DNA from: Leishmania mexicana MHOM/GT/2001/U1103
Lineage: Eukaryota; Euglenozoa; Kinetoplastea; Trypanosomatida; Trypanosomatidae
NCBI RefSeq assembly: GCF_000234665.1
Contig: NC_018336.1
Location: forward strand, 847,069-911,068
Length of the DNA stretch: 64,000 nt
Direction of reading: 5' to 3'
The position numbers were made by a program, and so were the translations under genes. The notes beneath the pieces are model-generated. The model had not been told where the DNA came from. It worked only from the letters and a program-made list of their open reading frames with translations, and searched no databases. Below, piece after piece: positions 30,833 through 40,565 of this stretch (positions are counted from its first letter, which is position 1; each line of letters starts with the position of its first letter).

Positions 30833-31084
30833 TGCCCAGTGGCGTTGTTTCGCGCTTCCTTTCCTCGGCGTGGCTGAGTGTCTCGCTCTCTCCGCATTGC
30901 TTCTCATCCAACACGCAGGTGCTCAGCGACATCGATACACCCCGTCGCAGCTGCGCACGCCTCTTCCTCGCACAGTTGCCACTGCGCTGTACGCAGAGAG
31001 TTTCCTTCTACGCTGCTGAGGCAGAACACGCCTCCTTCCCCCCAACGGCTTTTACGCATCCCTCTTGTGTTCTTCCTAGCAGGG

Positions 31085-31930
31085 ATGCTTTCTCGCATTC
31101 TCGGCGCGCACTTGCGCGGTGGCGCGGCTGCAGCATGCGTCTCCGCACGGTGCAGCGCGGCATCACCAGCGATCCGTTTGGGTAGGCTGAGCGCGTGTGG
31201 CATTCCAGGTAGTCTTGCCAGTAGCAGCAGCAGTAGTTTCGCCCAAAGCGTCGCGGCAGCCCCTGTCTTCCTGGTCAGCTCGAAGCGGTTCGCTCAGTTT
31301 GAACAGACGAGTGACACGTTGCGCGGCATCAACAAGAGCAAGCGTGCGATGCACAACCGATGGGTAACAAAGAGCACGAAGGAGTACATGAGCGAGGCCG
31401 ACTCGAAGGTCTCCAAGGGGAACAGCCTCCTCTTCAGTGCGCGCGAGCGTCGGCGCGAGGGCATGGAGCAGCGAAAGGAGCGCTTTCGCGAGGTGACGGT
31501 GGAGACGGACCGCACCTTTGAGCTGGAGTTGGAGAGGATGCGGGACGACAGGGATCTACGGTGGAAGAAGGGCTTTAACTTCTTAAAGCGACACGGAAAG
31601 GCGTTTACGCTACTCTACATCGTTGCGTACGTCGCGCCCTTGGCGATTCTCTACGTCGGCTTCGCCAGCGGAGTGCTGCCGAAGGATGCCGTCTTCGAGT
31701 TTCTCTTTTTCTTCCTGCAGACCTTCATTGACCGCGACGTGTTTTTTGAGCGCGTCGAGGCGTGGGACACGTACTCCAACTTCGGCTTCGCGTTTGTGGT
31801 GAACGAAACACTGGAGTTTTTGCGCTTCCCGCTGGTGATGTTCTTCTTCTACCAGGCACGTCCGTTCTTGACAGGGGTGAACCAGCGTGTGAAGGCGTCC
31901 ATCTTCCGCTTCAACGCGGCGGAGTCGTAG
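31085..31930 (+). CDS. DUF1279/FAM210-like mitochondrial membrane protein, copy 2
   Basis: A 281-residue protein from ATG 31085, the first ATG after the acceptor. The leader MLSRILGAHLRGG and the following Ala/Ser/Arg-rich stretch form a strong mitochondrial import signal. Residues about 75-160 are highly charged and helical. The domain at about 166-275 has two hydrophobic segments and the signature RVEAWDTYSNFGFAFVVNE, then LRFPLVMFFFY and ARP. Aligned by eye with the upstream gene, it shares G-F, AW, N-GFA, NE-E, R-P-V and RP at matching spacing. The two genes are therefore an old tandem duplication with different N-terminal halves. Function is inferred only from the family: inner-membrane protein linked to mitochondrial homeostasis in animals. 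Confidence 0.82.
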   Translation: MLSRILGAHLRGGAAAACVSARCSAASPAIRLGRLSACGIPGSLASSSSSSFAQSVAAAPVFLVSSKRFAQFEQTSDTLRGINKSKRAMHNRWVTKSTKEYMSEADSKVSKGNSLLFSARERRREGMEQRKERFREVTVETDRTFELELERMRDDRDLRWKKGFNFLKRHGKAFTLLYIVAYVAPLAILYVGFASGVLPKDAVFEFLFFFLQTFIDRDVFFERVEAWDTYSNFGFAFVVNETLEFLRFPLVMFFFYQARPFLTGVNQRVKASIFRFNAAES

Positions 31931-33453
31931 AGAGGCGTTTTGCTTTAACGCTCTGCACGCGTGGGCACAAGCCAGCTCCGCGTGCCCGTGCGTCGGAGTA
32001 TGGCTTATGTGTATGTGCGTGCGCTTCTCTCTCTCTTTGTCAGGGCAGACCCAGCAATGTGGTTCGTAATGGAGAAAGTGAACGGAGGAGGAGGGGGTGG
32101 TGGAGGGAGGAGGAGGGGGAGGAGGAGAGGGAGGGGGATGGGGATGGGGATAGGGGGAGGGCACATCCACGTGATCTTGCGGTGCCTCTCTTTGTTTGTG
32201 TCTCGCTCTCTCTGTAGGTGCACACCCTCTGTTGCCTGTGTCTCGCCACTCCCTCCCCCCTTCTCCTCCTCCTACGTTGTAGGAATGGCTTCTTATGTCT
32301 TGTGTTTTCTGTTTCTTTTTTTTTGTTCGGTGGGCGCGCGCGAGTGTGATGTTCCGCGTCGGCTGCCGCAGCCGAATTCCTTTGCAGTTTTTCTCGCTGT
32401 TCTTTCGGCGGATGTCTTTGTCTGGCGCTTCCTCCACATGCCGCCCTTTTCTTTTCGTGCCTTGTCGTGTCTTCTTCCGCTCACCGCGTAAGTGTGTCCG
32501 CGTGCCTACGCATGACAGCGCACACCTTCCCTCCTCACCCGCCCTCCTCCACGGGGTGTCTCTGCATCGGCTACGCAGATCTGTTTAACTGACGCATGTG
32601 CACGCTCGTGCAGTTGCATGTAGGGCTTTCCCCTTTACCCTATCTGTCCAGCATTGGGCTCGGCGCCAGAGAACGAACAAGAAGGTGCGCACATGCTGTG
32701 CCACCACGCAGGTGACGCTTTTCGCATACATGTTGTTGGCTGCGGCTTTGTATCCGCCACCCGACTGCCTCTGCGCAGTCGCACGCTTTCCTCTCTACTC
32801 TGTTCTCTTTCCCACCTCTCTCGCTGTCACGCTGGCGAGGGAGGGAAAGCACTCGCGCGCGCCTCTGACTCTGTCAACTCTCTCTTTCTATTCTTCACGC
32901 CTCACGTCTCTGCTGTGCTCTACAACCTACCTGCACCTCGTCCGCGTCTTGTTGTCCATATGCTACACGCGCACGCACAAGTGCACATACGCAACCGCGT
33001 CGCACACCAAGTTCTCTCCCCTCTCCCCCCATCTCCCTCCCTCTCCCTCCTACTCCACTGTACAGAAGCGGTGAGGGTCGGTGGACATAGCATAATACCC
33101 GTTCTTCTTTTTTTCTTCTGTGCTCAGTTATCGCGTAGCCTTCAACCTTCCTCGTAAGGGATCTAGACTCGCAGAAGGAGCGAGAGCGAGACTGACGAAG
33201 AAGCTTTCCCTGACGTGTGCGTGGCAGACCCCATTCCGCTGCTCCTCCACCACATCCTCCCTCAGCCCTTTCCTTGCCTGACGAAGGCGGAGGCAGACCG
33301 CCGGCGAATTTCCGTCTGTTTTTCTGTTTCACAGCCTTCTGCCGCTTCCGCGACAAGGCTGCGCGTTCGAGAGCCGATAGGCGCATGCGCGCGTCTGCGC
33401 TCTGTTCTTAGACACACCCACACGCGAGCATCCGCACGAGGCGCGCCTCGTCG
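31931..33453. other. Spacer with an unusual G-rich tract
   Basis: About 1.5 kb without recognisable genes. Unlike most spacers here it contains a long polypurine run on the + strand (32083-32161) before returning to pyrimidine-rich sequence. An additional splice-acceptor-like site lies at 33306-33334. Confidence 0.6.
32083..32161 (+). other. G-rich polypurine tract, possible G-quadruplex
   Basis: Nearly 80 nt of GGA/GGGGA/GGGT-type runs with more than ten GGG blocks, on the transcribed sense strand about 155 nt after the stop of the second DUF1279-like gene. Such DNA or RNA can fold as a G-quadruplex. Whether it does so here is inference. Confidence 0.6.
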
Positions 33454-33503
33454 TTCCTTTCGTCTTCTGACGTTGTTTTTCCCGTCCCTTTCCGTGCATA
33501 AAG
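33454..33503 (+). promoter_or_regulatory. Predicted spliced-leader acceptor for CFAP91
   Basis: A T/C-rich tract is followed by AG at 33502-33503, only 7 nt before the ATG at 33511. The other candidate (AG 33333-33334) would place an out-of-frame ATG (33385) upstream of the start, so the nearer site is preferred. Confidence 0.4.
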
Positions 33504-33510
33504 CGGCAAC

Positions 33511-35778
33511 ATGTATAGGCAGCAGCGCGCGCCAAATTTGCGGGGCGGCCGCGGGTACCCGACGGAGGTGGCCGGACGAGATCGCGTGAAATTCTTCCGT
33601 CGTCCCGTCGAGCCCGAAAACACCGTTCTGGAGAACGCCAACAACAACACAAACACGGCCGCCTGTGCGGACGCGATGCAGGCGCAGTTTGCCGCCAGCT
33701 GCCCATCCTTTTCAATGCCGTCCAACGCGGCCGCGTTTGCGTCATCTGTGCCCCAGGGTGGGGCGGCTGGGCGCACCAACCAGCGGCCCTCCTCCGCCCT
33801 CGGCTGGCATCCACGCCAAGCCAACCCCTCCAGCCGGATGGGCGGCAACGGCCTTGTTCGTAGAGGCGGTGCTGGCCTGCGAGGGGCCATGCCACATCAC
33901 CTTCCGAGTCTTGAGAAAGACGACGCGGCAGGCGCCGCCAGCAGTGGGGGCGAAGTCCAGCAGGACGGACGTGCTGTGGCGTCGGTGCAGACCATGTATC
34001 GCGACAACGAAGCACAGACAGATCCGTACTCGCCCAACTACGTCATTCCGGAGGGAGCCCCCACGCCGGAGATTCTGGGTCTTCAGAGCCTCACATACCA
34101 GAATGGCGGGCTTCCATCTGGGAAGGAGGGCGTGGAGCTCATCCAGCGACTGCGCCGCCGCCGTGACATCGAGGCGTCACTGCCAACCGGGACGGATGCG
34201 GCTTCCATCGAGGCCAAGTACACTGCTCTGCACGAGCTGGAGGAAAAGGAGTGGACCGAACGCGAGGACCATGTCGCGCAGCTACAGCAGCGGCGACTAG
34301 ATCGGCTGAGGGAGTCGTTGCTGGCGCGCGAGGCGGCCCGCGAGGATGCCAACCGGAGGCGTCTGGAGCAGATTAAATCGCAGTACCTCGAATCCCTAGG
34401 CGGGAAACTGACGTCGCTTGAGATGCGCCGTATGGCAGCAAGCAAGCGCGGGATCGACAAGATGGCGCAACTGCAGGCATTGGGGACCGGTGGCGCAGCA
34501 GGCCAAACCTCAGACGCAGGGGCGACCTTTGCCATTCCTTCAGCAACGGCTTCCATGAAGAGTTCTACCGCCACCTCGAAGAGCGGCAAAGCCAAGCCAT
34601 CCATTGCGACCTACTCGCGCTACGGCACGGATGGTGCGCCTCCGCAGATCGAGCAGAGGGACATCACTCGCGGCTCTAGCATTGACGCTCGCCTCCGCGC
34701 GGCCAGGCAAGCATTCAACTACGATATTCGGCCGCAGCTCCTCACGGACCCGATGGGGACAGAGGTGGTCGATGCTGAACGTGGCGCCCGAGTGGATCGG
34801 GTCTCACCGAGGACGTTTGTCGTGCCAGAGAACGAGGCGGTGCAGCGTCTGCCAACGCTTTATCAGCGCCGCGAGCAAGAGCGAGTCCTACACTCGCTCG
34901 AGTACGCCTACAACAAGCTGCACCCCTCTGAGGATGCTGAGGGTAACAAGGCCTCTGAGATGACGGCACAGCGGGTGCTGGAGCTGTACAGGGCCACGCC
35001 GAAGCTGCAGCGGCCAGAGACTCCGGTGCTGATGCTGGATGGTGATGATGAAGAGGAGGAGCAAGACGCCTGCATCCTCCTCCAACGCCTGTTGCGTGGC
35101 CGTGCGGTGCAGAACGACTTCTTTGACGGTCGTGAACGTTGCCGCGGACTCATCGAAGAGCTGCAGGCGGCTTCTAAAGCTCAGACGGCGGAGCAGCTGG
35201 CGGCGGCGAAGCGAAAGGAGGAGTTGCTGGCAGCGGAGCGGGAGGCTGAGGCGCAGCACATCGTGGGCAGCGCGCTCGGCGCCATTGTGCACGATACACT
35301 CGGATTCCTGTCTCAAGAGCTGGGCCGCCAGCAGGACATGGCGGCACTTCGGCGGCTGCAGGAGGAGGCCGAGGTGGTGCGTGCCACTCGCGAGGCGGCC
35401 GAGCGTGCCCGTCGTGCGGAGGTGCGCCAGCAGCGCGACCGCAACGAGGTCGCCTACGCGGCGTACATGCGTGCCACCGACACGACACTGCAGTGCTTCC
35501 TTGACGATATTACGCGGTCTGCGGTGGAGGAGACGGCGATGGCTGTGGCGGTGGAGGAAGAATGGGCTCGGCAAACCGCCCGTGCCTCACCACGGCATCC
35601 TGCGACCGAGGAGGAGGCAGAGGACGTGGTGTGCGACATGCTGGACGGGTTTCTCATTCCAGCCATTGTGGATGCCATTGGATTACAGGGACGCGAGCTG
35701 GAGAAGAAGGCGGTAGCGGGTGCGGCGCTGGATGCTGCCCACAACTTGAGTAAGGCGTGCGGCAGGCCACCCACTTGA
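33511..35778 (+). CDS. CFAP91: Cilia- and flagella-associated protein 91 (CFAP91/MAATS1)
   Basis: A 755-residue protein recognised as the CFAP91 (Chlamydomonas FAP91, human MAATS1) family. Key landmarks are the AQTDPYSPNYVIPEG motif at about residues 168-182 followed by PTPEILGLQSL, the helical Arg/Glu-rich middle, the segment ILLQRLLRGRAVQNDFFDGR at about 522-541, and a long C-terminal coiled region (about 560-720) with HDTLGFLSQELGRQQD. The family is a subunit of the calmodulin- and spoke-associated complex of motile axonemes, which links radial spokes to the nexin-dynein regulatory complex and is needed for normal beating. It would act in the flagellar axoneme. The N-terminal 150 residues are Gly/Asn/Pro-rich and lineage-specific. 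Start at 33511 is the first ATG of the frame. Length is close to that of animal homologues. Confidence 0.88.
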   Translation: MYRQQRAPNLRGGRGYPTEVAGRDRVKFFRRPVEPENTVLENANNNTNTAACADAMQAQFAASCPSFSMPSNAAAFASSVPQGGAAGRTNQRPSSALGWHPRQANPSSRMGGNGLVRRGGAGLRGAMPHHLPSLEKDDAAGAASSGGEVQQDGRAVASVQTMYRDNEAQTDPYSPNYVIPEGAPTPEILGLQSLTYQNGGLPSGKEGVELIQRLRRRRDIEASLPTGTDAASIEAKYTALHELEEKEWTEREDHVAQLQQRRLDRLRESLLAREAAREDANRRRLEQIKSQYLESLGGKLTSLEMRRMAASKRGIDKMAQLQALGTGGAAGQTSDAGATFAIPSATASMKSSTATSKSGKAKPSIATYSRYGTDGAPPQIEQRDITRGSSIDARLRAARQAFNYDIRPQLLTDPMGTEVVDAERGARVDRVSPRTFVVPENEAVQRLPTLYQRREQERVLHSLEYAYNKLHPSEDAEGNKASEMTAQRVLELYRATPKLQRPETPVLMLDGDDEEEEQDACILLQRLLRGRAVQNDFFDGRERCRGLIEELQAASKAQTAEQLAAAKRKEELLAAEREAEAQHIVGSALGAIVHDTLGFLSQELGRQQDMAALRRLQEEAEVVRATREAAERARRAEVRQQRDRNEVAYAAYMRATDTTLQCFLDDITRSAVEETAMAVAVEEEWARQTARASPRHPATEEEAEDVVCDMLDGFLIPAIVDAIGLQGRELEKKAVAGAALDAAHNLSKACGRPPT

Positions 35779-36924
35779 CATGACGTCTGCCGCAACCGCT
35801 GCCGCTTTCCAACTTGTACACAAGCAACGCTGTTCTGCTCGTCTGCTTCTCCGTCTTATTCGCTACCGCGTCCCGCGCGTCTTCCCCAGTGTCCATGTGC
35901 GCGGGTGGATGTCGGTGCTGGAGAGGACGCCACGTCCTCCCCCACCCGCGCTGGCTTTGCGACCCTGCGTCCGTTCGCGCGTGCGTGCGCGAGTGGGGCG
36001 CGCCACCGGCTTGCGAATGTACGCTAATACTTCCGCATGAGTGCATATCTCGGCCCCCGTGTTTTTCTTGAATGGATGTACATAGGTAAAACCATTGGTC
36101 GCTCTATTTTTTTCTTGTTCTTCTTCAGTCTTGCTGGGTGTGTGTGTGTGTGTGTGCGTGCTTCACTGTATCGCTGTGAGTGCGACGCTCTTGCCCAGCT
36201 TCCCTCTCCTTCTCCACTTGTGTGCTTCGATGCGGTGGCCTCTTCGTCGTCTTTTCGTTTTTTTTGTTCTTGCCTTTGCTCGATGTTATGCTTTGCCCCC
36301 CCTTCCCCCTCGATCTTTTCCCCATCGATTCTCCGTCTTGGTATATGTGCGCTCGACTGTGACATCTCTCCATCCTACCTGACCGCATCTACCCGCTGCG
36401 CAGTACATTACACGACGAACCAAGAACAGCGCATCTCATGTGCGTGGTGGCGGCTTTACACACCCACAGTGAGTGCCCATAGTGCAGGGCGTCTTCGTCG
36501 CGGGCAAACTCCTTGCCTGCTGTGTGAGGCCCCCTTTCGGAAGCGCGCGCCGTAACGTGTCACTGAGGGTGCGCATGGCTGCGCTTAGCGGCTACTGCTG
36601 TAGACTACCACAGACAAGACGACTGCCTTTCACTTTCAGGCAACGCGGCACGTGCTGGCCCACGCCATCTTTCCTCGTTTTTCTTCTTCATGGGACATGG
36701 ACCAATCCGTGTCCCTTTTTCTCCATGTTTCTTCGGCCTCGTCTCACATGCCTCCTCCTCGCCCCCTCTCGCATCTTCGCACGTTACCACCACCGCATCG
36801 TCGCTACACCAGCAGCAACCGCGTTCCTCGGCTCGCGCTCTTGCAGGCGAGTGTGTCGGACCTGCACGGTAGAGCGCAGCCGAGCCTTTACAGGCAAGCG
36901 CGGGCACACAAGCCGGCACCACTC
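35779..36924. other. Spacer without recognisable genes
   Basis: Pyrimidine-rich in its middle (36100-36340) with TG repeats near 36136-36160. A splice-acceptor-like site at 36638-36639 is present, but several ATGs follow it before the next gene, so it probably is not the one used. Confidence 0.5.
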
Positions 36925-36936
36925 ATATTTCTCTAG
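36925..36936 (+). promoter_or_regulatory. Possible spliced-leader acceptor for the 37013-38959 gene
   Basis: ATTTCTCTAG (AG 36935-36936) is the last acceptor-like site with no ATG between it and 37013. The tract is short, and a strong pyrimidine run lies just downstream, so this is a weak prediction. Confidence 0.3.
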
Positions 36937-37012
36937 CGTGGCACACGTGTGCACCCCCCTCCTCCCCCCTCTCTCTGCCCTTTCCGTTGTCTCTCGCTCG
37001 TCAACGGTGAAC

Positions 37013-38959
37013 ATGACAGATTCCTTTGTGCCTCGGTTCCAACTGAACACGTCGCGCAGCTCCGCCGGCAGTGGCAATGGGTTGGCTTCATGGCTCAACC
37101 GCACCGCTGCCCCTTACGCGGCCTCGGGGCTGCACAGCGCAAACAACGGCGCCGGTGCATATAATGATAGCAGCCGCCGGTACCCCCACCTCAGCGCACT
37201 GAGCAGCAACAGCAACACATTCTTGACCAACAACACGTCTGGCGGTGACTGGCTGAGGGATAGCTACGTCGGCGGCCGAGACGCTGGCACTGCTGCCGAA
37301 CCGCTCTCGCCGACCCCACGCGTGAGCGAGGCGGCTATTGGCCTTGGTGGCAGGTGGGGTGGCGCGCGCCAGCGCTACGCAGATCCGCAGTGCGGCGGAG
37401 GCGATGATTACGGTGGCCACCGCGAGGGCAGTGCCAGCGGAGGCAGAGGTATTCCTGGCCTGTCTGCTACTCGCCCACTCTTTACTTCCTCCAGCGCCTC
37501 GCTTCCACGAGACGGGAATGTAATAGCAGGTAACACCGGCCACGCCACGTGGACGAGCAGCGCAGGCGTGACCGGAGGCGAGGAAACAGCAGCATGTTAC
37601 TCCAGCTATTGGCCAAGGTCCGCTGACACTGGCAGCACATGTGGCCCTGGTCGCTGGACGCAGCGCTTGAGTGACCCTGCACCGTCGTCAACGGTGCGCC
37701 CCGCCTTCACCAGCACGTACGTTGGCACCTCATCTGGCGCTATGTCGCCCAGCAGGCAAGGCTACGCCGGCGGCGGTGTTGGCTTTTCGGATGCAAATTG
37801 GCGAGGAGCAAGGACGACCGCAGGCGGCGCCTTCGACTGGGGCGATGGTGTTCGAGGTGGAAGCGCAGCTGGCCTGGTGAACAGTCGCTCCCGAGTGCGT
37901 GCCGACCGCTGGACCGACGAGGAGCCGTGCGGTGCGGCGAGGGGCAAAGAGATGTCGAGCCGGAATGACGCGCCGACGATGGCGACCGACTCGTCGTCGA
38001 TCTCGCCTGAGGAGCGACCGCGATCACACCGGCATCAACGCCACCGACACCACCAACGCAGGTCTCGTCATGGGCGTAGCGGCGGCGGTGGCGGCGCGAA
38101 CAGAAACGGTGGCCGCCATGACAATGCGCATGATGACGACGATGACAACTCCGACAGCACGTGGGCTGGCGCTGAGGAAGATTCTCTGTCGTTCGCGGAG
38201 GCTATCGTTAGCGCCATGGATGCGCAGCCAGTTGTGCCGCCGGAGCTTCTCCGAAATTTACAGGAGCCACCGTTCATATGGAATCGACACCCCAGTCACC
38301 GCATCGTCCTGTGCCTCCTGCAGCACCGCGGCATCTACCTCCCACGTTATCGCGAGCTGGTGGATTACCACATGGCGGAGCTGTTCCTGCACTACCTCGA
38401 TCTTTGCCGCGAAGGGGCCTTCTTCATCCACTACTCCGCCGGCAAGTGGCCGAAAGAGCGTTTTTTCCGCATTCGCATGCTGCCGGTAAATCGCCTAGAG
38501 GCGCAAACGGAGTCGGTGCCGCACTTGGTCATCACCCTCCACGAAAGCGGTGTTGACATTCTCGACGCTATTCCGCTCAATGAGCTCGTCGGCGTCACGA
38601 CCACGCCGCAGACCGCGCGCTTCCTGCCATTTCTTGAGTCGCCGAGGACGATCATCGGCTGCCGTGAGGGCCGCGGCCACCGCGCCCGCTTGCCTGCGGA
38701 CGGCGCCTTCAGTCTCTGGTTCTACGACGTGGCGCAGCACAAGCCTCGCAGCGTGGACATCTTGACGTGCGATCCGAAGGTGTTCGACATCTGGACAAAG
38801 ACCTTCCAAGGACTGGTGAGTGTGAACAGCTCCTCTGTTGTACAGGTGGCATTGACGCCGCAGGGGGAGTCCGTAGAGTTGACAGAGCTGACGCGGGCGG
38901 CTCAACAGCAGGGAGAGGTCGCGCACGGCGAGAAGTTTGGGGGGTTGTCCTCATCGTAG
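37013..38959 (+). CDS. PH-like domain protein with Gly/Ser-rich N-terminus
   Basis: A 648-residue protein from ATG 37013. The frame stays open to 36473, but the upstream part reads as translated spacer; ATG 36575 is an alternative start. Residues 1-320 are Gly/Ser/Asn/Arg-rich and likely disordered. At 336-356 there is a His/Arg cluster (SHRHQRHRHHQRRSRHGR), followed by an acidic Asp run near 374-382. The ordered C-terminal part (about 402-630) begins with a helical segment and continues with beta-strand-like blocks (KERFFRIRMLPVN, SVPHLVITLHESGVDIL, SLWFYDVA, FDIWTKTFQGLV) ending in a helix, the layout of a PH or PH-like domain found in several trypanosomatid proteins. Such domains bind lipids or proteins. 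The ligand and cellular site are unknown, and the domain call is moderate. Confidence 0.8.
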   Translation: MTDSFVPRFQLNTSRSSAGSGNGLASWLNRTAAPYAASGLHSANNGAGAYNDSSRRYPHLSALSSNSNTFLTNNTSGGDWLRDSYVGGRDAGTAAEPLSPTPRVSEAAIGLGGRWGGARQRYADPQCGGGDDYGGHREGSASGGRGIPGLSATRPLFTSSSASLPRDGNVIAGNTGHATWTSSAGVTGGEETAACYSSYWPRSADTGSTCGPGRWTQRLSDPAPSSTVRPAFTSTYVGTSSGAMSPSRQGYAGGGVGFSDANWRGARTTAGGAFDWGDGVRGGSAAGLVNSRSRVRADRWTDEEPCGAARGKEMSSRNDAPTMATDSSSISPEERPRSHRHQRHRHHQRRSRHGRSGGGGGANRNGGRHDNAHDDDDDNSDSTWAGAEEDSLSFAEAIVSAMDAQPVVPPELLRNLQEPPFIWNRHPSHRIVLCLLQHRGIYLPRYRELVDYHMAELFLHYLDLCREGAFFIHYSAGKWPKERFFRIRMLPVNRLEAQTESVPHLVITLHESGVDILDAIPLNELVGVTTTPQTARFLPFLESPRTIIGCREGRGHRARLPADGAFSLWFYDVAQHKPRSVDILTCDPKVFDIWTKTFQGLVSVNSSSVVQVALTPQGESVELTELTRAAQQQGEVAHGEKFGGLSSS

Positions 38960-39474
38960 AAGGCGGTGGCGGCGAGGTGGTGTTGGTGCGAGGGAGCGTA
39001 ACATAAGTGGTACGACGGGCAGACGGGGTGGTGATGGAGGGGACGGTGCGTGTGCGTCTCATTGTCCCTGCGGGTGTGCCCCCCCCTCTCCCCCCCCTCC
39101 CGTCCGACTGCGCCTTTTCTCTTGTCGATTGCCGCGGCGCCAGCTGGCTTGTGGGCCTCGCCTCACCGCTTTGTCGCTAAAAAAAAAGAAAACAAAAAAA
39201 TTAAGGCGGCAACGTCCCTCTCCCTCCCTCTCTCTGTAGTCGCTCGTGCTGCCTACCAGCCTCTCACGCACTCCCTGCAAGTCTGCGCAGACGCTCAGAC
39301 ACGCACGCATGTGGAGGAAGCACGCCCGTTCATGATCAGCTGCTCACAAGGGCCACTTGCGCGTGCACTCGTCTCTGTTCTCTTGCCTATCATCCGACTC
39401 GTGTCACACCCCGTCTCTCCCTCTGTGTCTCTCTGTCTCTCGCCGGTGTGTAGTGGCATGGACACCTGAACATC
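38960..39474. other. Spacer without recognisable genes
   Basis: About 500 nt; C-rich run at 39079-39107, A-rich run at 39180-39200, then T/C-rich sequence leading to the next acceptor. Confidence 0.6.
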
Positions 39475-39531
39475 TTTTTTCTTTTATTCCGCTCCCCGTT
39501 GCCAAGCCTGCCCCTTTTCTGGTTCCTGCAG
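39475..39531 (+). promoter_or_regulatory. Predicted spliced-leader acceptor for the 39630-40565 gene
   Basis: A T/C tract ends at CCTGCAG (AG 39530-39531). No ATG lies between it and 39630. The leader would contain a TA dinucleotide run (39551-39567). Confidence 0.6.
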
Positions 39532-39629
39532 GAGACAGACGCACACAGACATATATATATATATATACCTATCTATCAAAGGGAAGGGTGTGCGTAGCGC
39601 TTTGTGCTCGTGCTCGCATCGCCATCATC

Positions 39630-40565
39630 ATGAACACTCGCCGTAAGATGACTCAGGCGAAGCCTGATGTCCCGTCGACGCACTGGCATCTGATGAGCGA
39701 GGACTTCTATCCCCTCTTCGAGGTGGACAGGCGGCAGCATGTGGAGTACTGGTACAACATGACTGCCACGGGTGTGCAACGTGACATCTTCCGCCGCATC
39801 TGCAACGCCATTTATCGGCAAGATCCCGCCACCCCGGACCCGATCTTCAACGTCGCCTTCTGTGAGACCGTCGAGCTGGAACAGGTGAGCCTTCTTCTAA
39901 AGAACTACGGGTCCGTACTTTCGGACAATGTTGGCAAGCCAAAGACGCGTGTGTGGCTGCTGCACTGCGGCAAGTCGAGCCGCGACCGAAACGAGTTTCG
40001 GTCCGTCTTCACTGGCTGCCAGACCACCTACGAGAGACGCAGTGTCATGCACACAGACTACGTAGCCCCAAATCCTGCCAGCTACCCGGCCGATCGCACC
40101 CATTTTGTGCGGTCCGTTAACTGGACTAGTCTGAAGACGCGAGAGGCGATGCTAAACCTAGAGGCGCAACGCCGCGCGAACGGAGGGGTCATGAGAAGTC
40201 AGATGGACAAGCTTGCCTCGACTATCGCCGGCGAGCAACGCCGGATGAATAGCGACGGGAAGCCGATGCAGCGCACGTCAAAGCCGAAGAATCAGTTTGA
40301 CGGGGTGAACGTCTTGTCGTCTCTGGGCTTTGACGGGGTGCCTGCGGAGGAGGCGGTGGCGCAGCTAAAGGCGAAACAGAACGCGCACCGGGAGGCTGAG
40401 TGGTACTACGTGGACAAGGATGGCAGCACCGTCTACAAGGCACGTCCCACCAAGGGCCCGACTGTTGCCTCCGTTGCTAGGAGGCCTGAGAGGGGTGAGG
40501 GCGGAATTCTTGCCTCCGTCACCTCGGAGCCGATGACGCTGTGGGTGAACAAGACGTGCTGTTAG
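39630..40565 (+). CDS. Hypothetical 311-residue protein
   Basis: I do not recognise this protein. ATG 39630 is the first after a good splice acceptor; the longer open frame starting at 39357 begins with a non-ATG codon and has the Ser/Leu/Tyr-Ile composition of spacer. It is compact with little low complexity, in contrast to its neighbours, which suggests a folded domain over residues about 15-180 with many aromatic residues (HWHLMSEDFYPLFEVD, VEYWYNM, TRVWLLHCGKSS, ADRTHFVRSVNW). The C-terminal third is basic and ends in NKTCC; the terminal Cys pair could be lipid-modified, but that is speculative. No transmembrane segment is seen. Confidence 0.82.
   Translation: MNTRRKMTQAKPDVPSTHWHLMSEDFYPLFEVDRRQHVEYWYNMTATGVQRDIFRRICNAIYRQDPATPDPIFNVAFCETVELEQVSLLLKNYGSVLSDNVGKPKTRVWLLHCGKSSRDRNEFRSVFTGCQTTYERRSVMHTDYVAPNPASYPADRTHFVRSVNWTSLKTREAMLNLEAQRRANGGVMRSQMDKLASTIAGEQRRMNSDGKPMQRTSKPKNQFDGVNVLSSLGFDGVPAEEAVAQLKAKQNAHREAEWYYVDKDGSTVYKARPTKGPTVASVARRPERGEGGILASVTSEPMTLWVNKTCC

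Noticed and set aside
36473..37012. Upstream extension of the PH-like gene
   Set aside because: It begins at GTG and reads as Pro/Ser/Leu/Arg-rich translated spacer. The ATG at 37013 marks a clear change in composition.
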